From positions 39,286-103,285 of the forward strand of contig CAWDAK010000019.1 in NCBI GenBank assembly GCA_963800255.1: DNA of 64,000 nucleotides. Reading direction: 5' to 3'. This DNA is from DATFVA01 sp963800255. Its GTDB lineage: Bacteria; Bacteroidota; Ignavibacteria; Ignavibacteriales; Ignavibacteriaceae. Numbering within the stretch: the first letter of the stretch is position 1; every line of letters starts with the position of its first letter. The notes below the pieces were generated by a model that worked only from the letters and a program-made list of their open reading frames with translations, searched no databases and was not told the origin of the DNA. A program made the translations under genes and the position numbers. Of the stretch, positions 62,513 to 64,000 are shown piece by piece.

Positions 62513-64000
62513 TTATTTCAACAAAATCATCTTCTTAATATCTGAGAAAACAGGAATATTGTTTTCACTTCTTACCATTAGCTGGTAGATATAAATTCCG
62601 CTAGCAAGGTCTTTCTGGCTGAAGGTTACTTCGTGGTAGCCTGCCTGCTGGTTCTGATTTACCAGTGTTTCAATTAGCTCACCTTTCACATCATAGACAT
62701 AGAGCTTAACATATCCTCCTTCCTTTATCCTGTAGCCTATTTTCGTTGAAGGATTAAAAGGATTAGGATAGTTCTGGAATAACCTGTAATTGTTAATGAT
62801 AAATTCTTCATTATTCTTTATCCCTGTAAGCACCAGATGAAGTTCTTCTGAGGGTTCCGACACGTTTCCCTGGTTATCTTCGGCTGTAAGCTTGAAGTAA
62901 AGGTTACTTACTCCTTCGGGTCTGATATGCAGGTAGAATGTATCTTCTACTGAAGCGACAAGGGTTGTTGAATCTGCCGTAAAATTCTCCGTCGTATCTC
63001 TGCAAAGGTTATAATGACCGAAATCTGCTTCTGTGTTTTTGTTCCATTTAAGCAGGATATAATTAGTATCCACAACGGCACTTAAATTAACAGGTGCTCT
63101 TGGAGGCAGATCCTGATACTGGTATATCTCCCCGAATGGTCCTCCGTATAATCCAATATCACTCCTGGTACCGTCTTTATCCAGAATATCCGGATCACCC
63201 CTGTCAATAAGCGGAGAGAACATCTGCAGGTGAAAATCAAGATCACCAAGTGTTGAATCATCATTAACGATCATTGGCAACTGGTAGATGTTTGTTGTAT
63301 CAGTATTTGTAAATCCAGAAAAATTTACCGTATTATTCCAGAAGTTATTATATTTTACCTCTGGTGGATCCTGGTTGTACCATTTTTCTACTCCGGTACT
63401 AGCGTTTGTTATAATATTGTTCCTAATGATATTATCCGGCCCTGCAACTACACCGCTTCCAACATCAGAACCAATATAGTTGTTAAATACTTGCAGATAT
63501 TGAACCCCCTAATTATGGATGCCTGTACCATTGCCCCAGATCAGGTTATTGAAAATTTTAACAGTATCAGAATTACTCAAAAACATTGCTCCGCCATAAT
63601 CAAGAAAGATAGAATTATTTGAAATAATGGGGCTAGCCCCAAATGATTTATATATCCCATAAGAGCCTTGATTCGAATAAATAATATTTGAATCTATAAT
63701 TGGTCTGTAAGAGTAGTCGAAAGCCTCGATAGATATTCCATCCTTAATCGGAAGTGTGGAAATTGGTTCAGTATAAATAGTATTAGCTCTAACTTCAGAA
63801 CTTGAATTAAATAAACCAATGCCTTCAGTCGTTCTATCGATTAAATTTTTATATACATAGGGATTTTCTCCCACATAAATTCCTTCGAAGCCATTTGAGA
63901 TTCTATTCTGTGTGATGAGAGAATAAAAGCTGCTTCCATTAAAAGAGATTCCAATCCCTTTGTCCCAATAATTATATATTATTACGTAAAATCCCTTTAA
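62513..64000 (-). pseudogene. Beta-helix surface protein with T9SS domain, copy 3, partial, internal stop
   Basis: The frame is open from the window edge (64000) to an in-frame TAG at 63509-63511 and, in the same frame, on to the normal end at 62513 (KKMILLK). By comparison with copy 2 the missing 5' end would lie about 330 bp outside, at the site predicted by the 2753-bp repeat. Copy 2 reads AAT GTA GGG at the place where copy 3 has AAT TAG GGG; a lost G and a gained G cancel and create the stop. The C-terminal FN3-like and T9SS domains are nearly identical to copy 2. It is either a pseudogene or a sequence error. Confidence 0.75.

Noticed and set aside
1..64000. tRNA, rRNA or riboswitch genes
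   Set aside because: I looked through the intergenic gaps by eye and found no cloverleaf, rRNA or known riboswitch pattern; a covariance-model search would be needed to be sure.

Overview
The window looks like the chromosome of a Gram-negative bacterium of the Bacteroidota/Chlorobiota/Ignavibacteriota group, most likely an Ignavibacteria-type organism. The main support is that several secreted proteins end in a type IX secretion (T9SS, type A) sorting domain with the hallmark NYPNPFNPxTxIxY start and a KKM(I/L)LxK end. An lpxA gene (lipid A synthesis), many lipoproteins with a classical lipobox, beta-barrel proteins and a low GC content agree with this. I see no rRNA, tRNA, CRISPR array, integrase or intact insertion sequence.

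Region 1 (1-15.6 kb) is mixed core and envelope DNA: a truncated barrel-like protein, a DUF4382 lipoprotein, an AEC-family transporter, a small [3Fe-4S]-type ferredoxin, a DinB-like protein, a three-part permease fusion (APC permease + PTS EIIA + TrkA_C), lpxA, an OPT oligopeptide transporter and a TPPII-like subtilisin (both frameshifted), rsmI, rlmD and a methyltransferase. Region 2 (15.8-28.6 kb) has an S9 peptidase, a DUF1232 protein, a NUDIX hydrolase, recN, two broken surface-protein genes, malQ, a TerB-like protein, a 45-residue membrane peptide divergent from a six-repeat lipoprotein, a barrel, a TPR protein and Ku.

Region 3 (28.7-42.2 kb) is the most unusual. Four glutamate dehydrogenase genes (two of the long Glu/Leu/Phe/Val type, two of the NADP-GdhA type, one of these frameshifted) are interleaved with two very large paralogous proteins that join receiver-like domains to a PEP-synthase-type ATP-grasp (PPDK_N) domain but lack the phosphohistidine and PEP-binding domains. 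The order gdhA / receiver-PPDK_N occurs twice in tandem, followed by a zinc-ribbon protein and another gdh. This suggests a duplicated control or metabolic module around glutamate/2-oxoglutarate. An Xaa-Pro aminopeptidase follows.

Region 4 (42.2-64 kb) is a surface-protein island: T9SS cargo proteins, beta-helix proteins and FN3/propeller lipoproteins, with some housekeeping genes (aat, an Mla-type ABC ATPase, a DUF2721 protein). It carries two recent duplications: a roughly 0.9-kb near-identical block shared by two lipoprotein genes that flank a 1093-residue cargo gene, and a 2753-bp tandem repeat of a beta-helix gene with its upstream region.

Several genes across the window carry single-base frameshifts, many explained by the loss of one base in a short homopolymer. 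Real decay and sequence error cannot be separated from the sequence alone.
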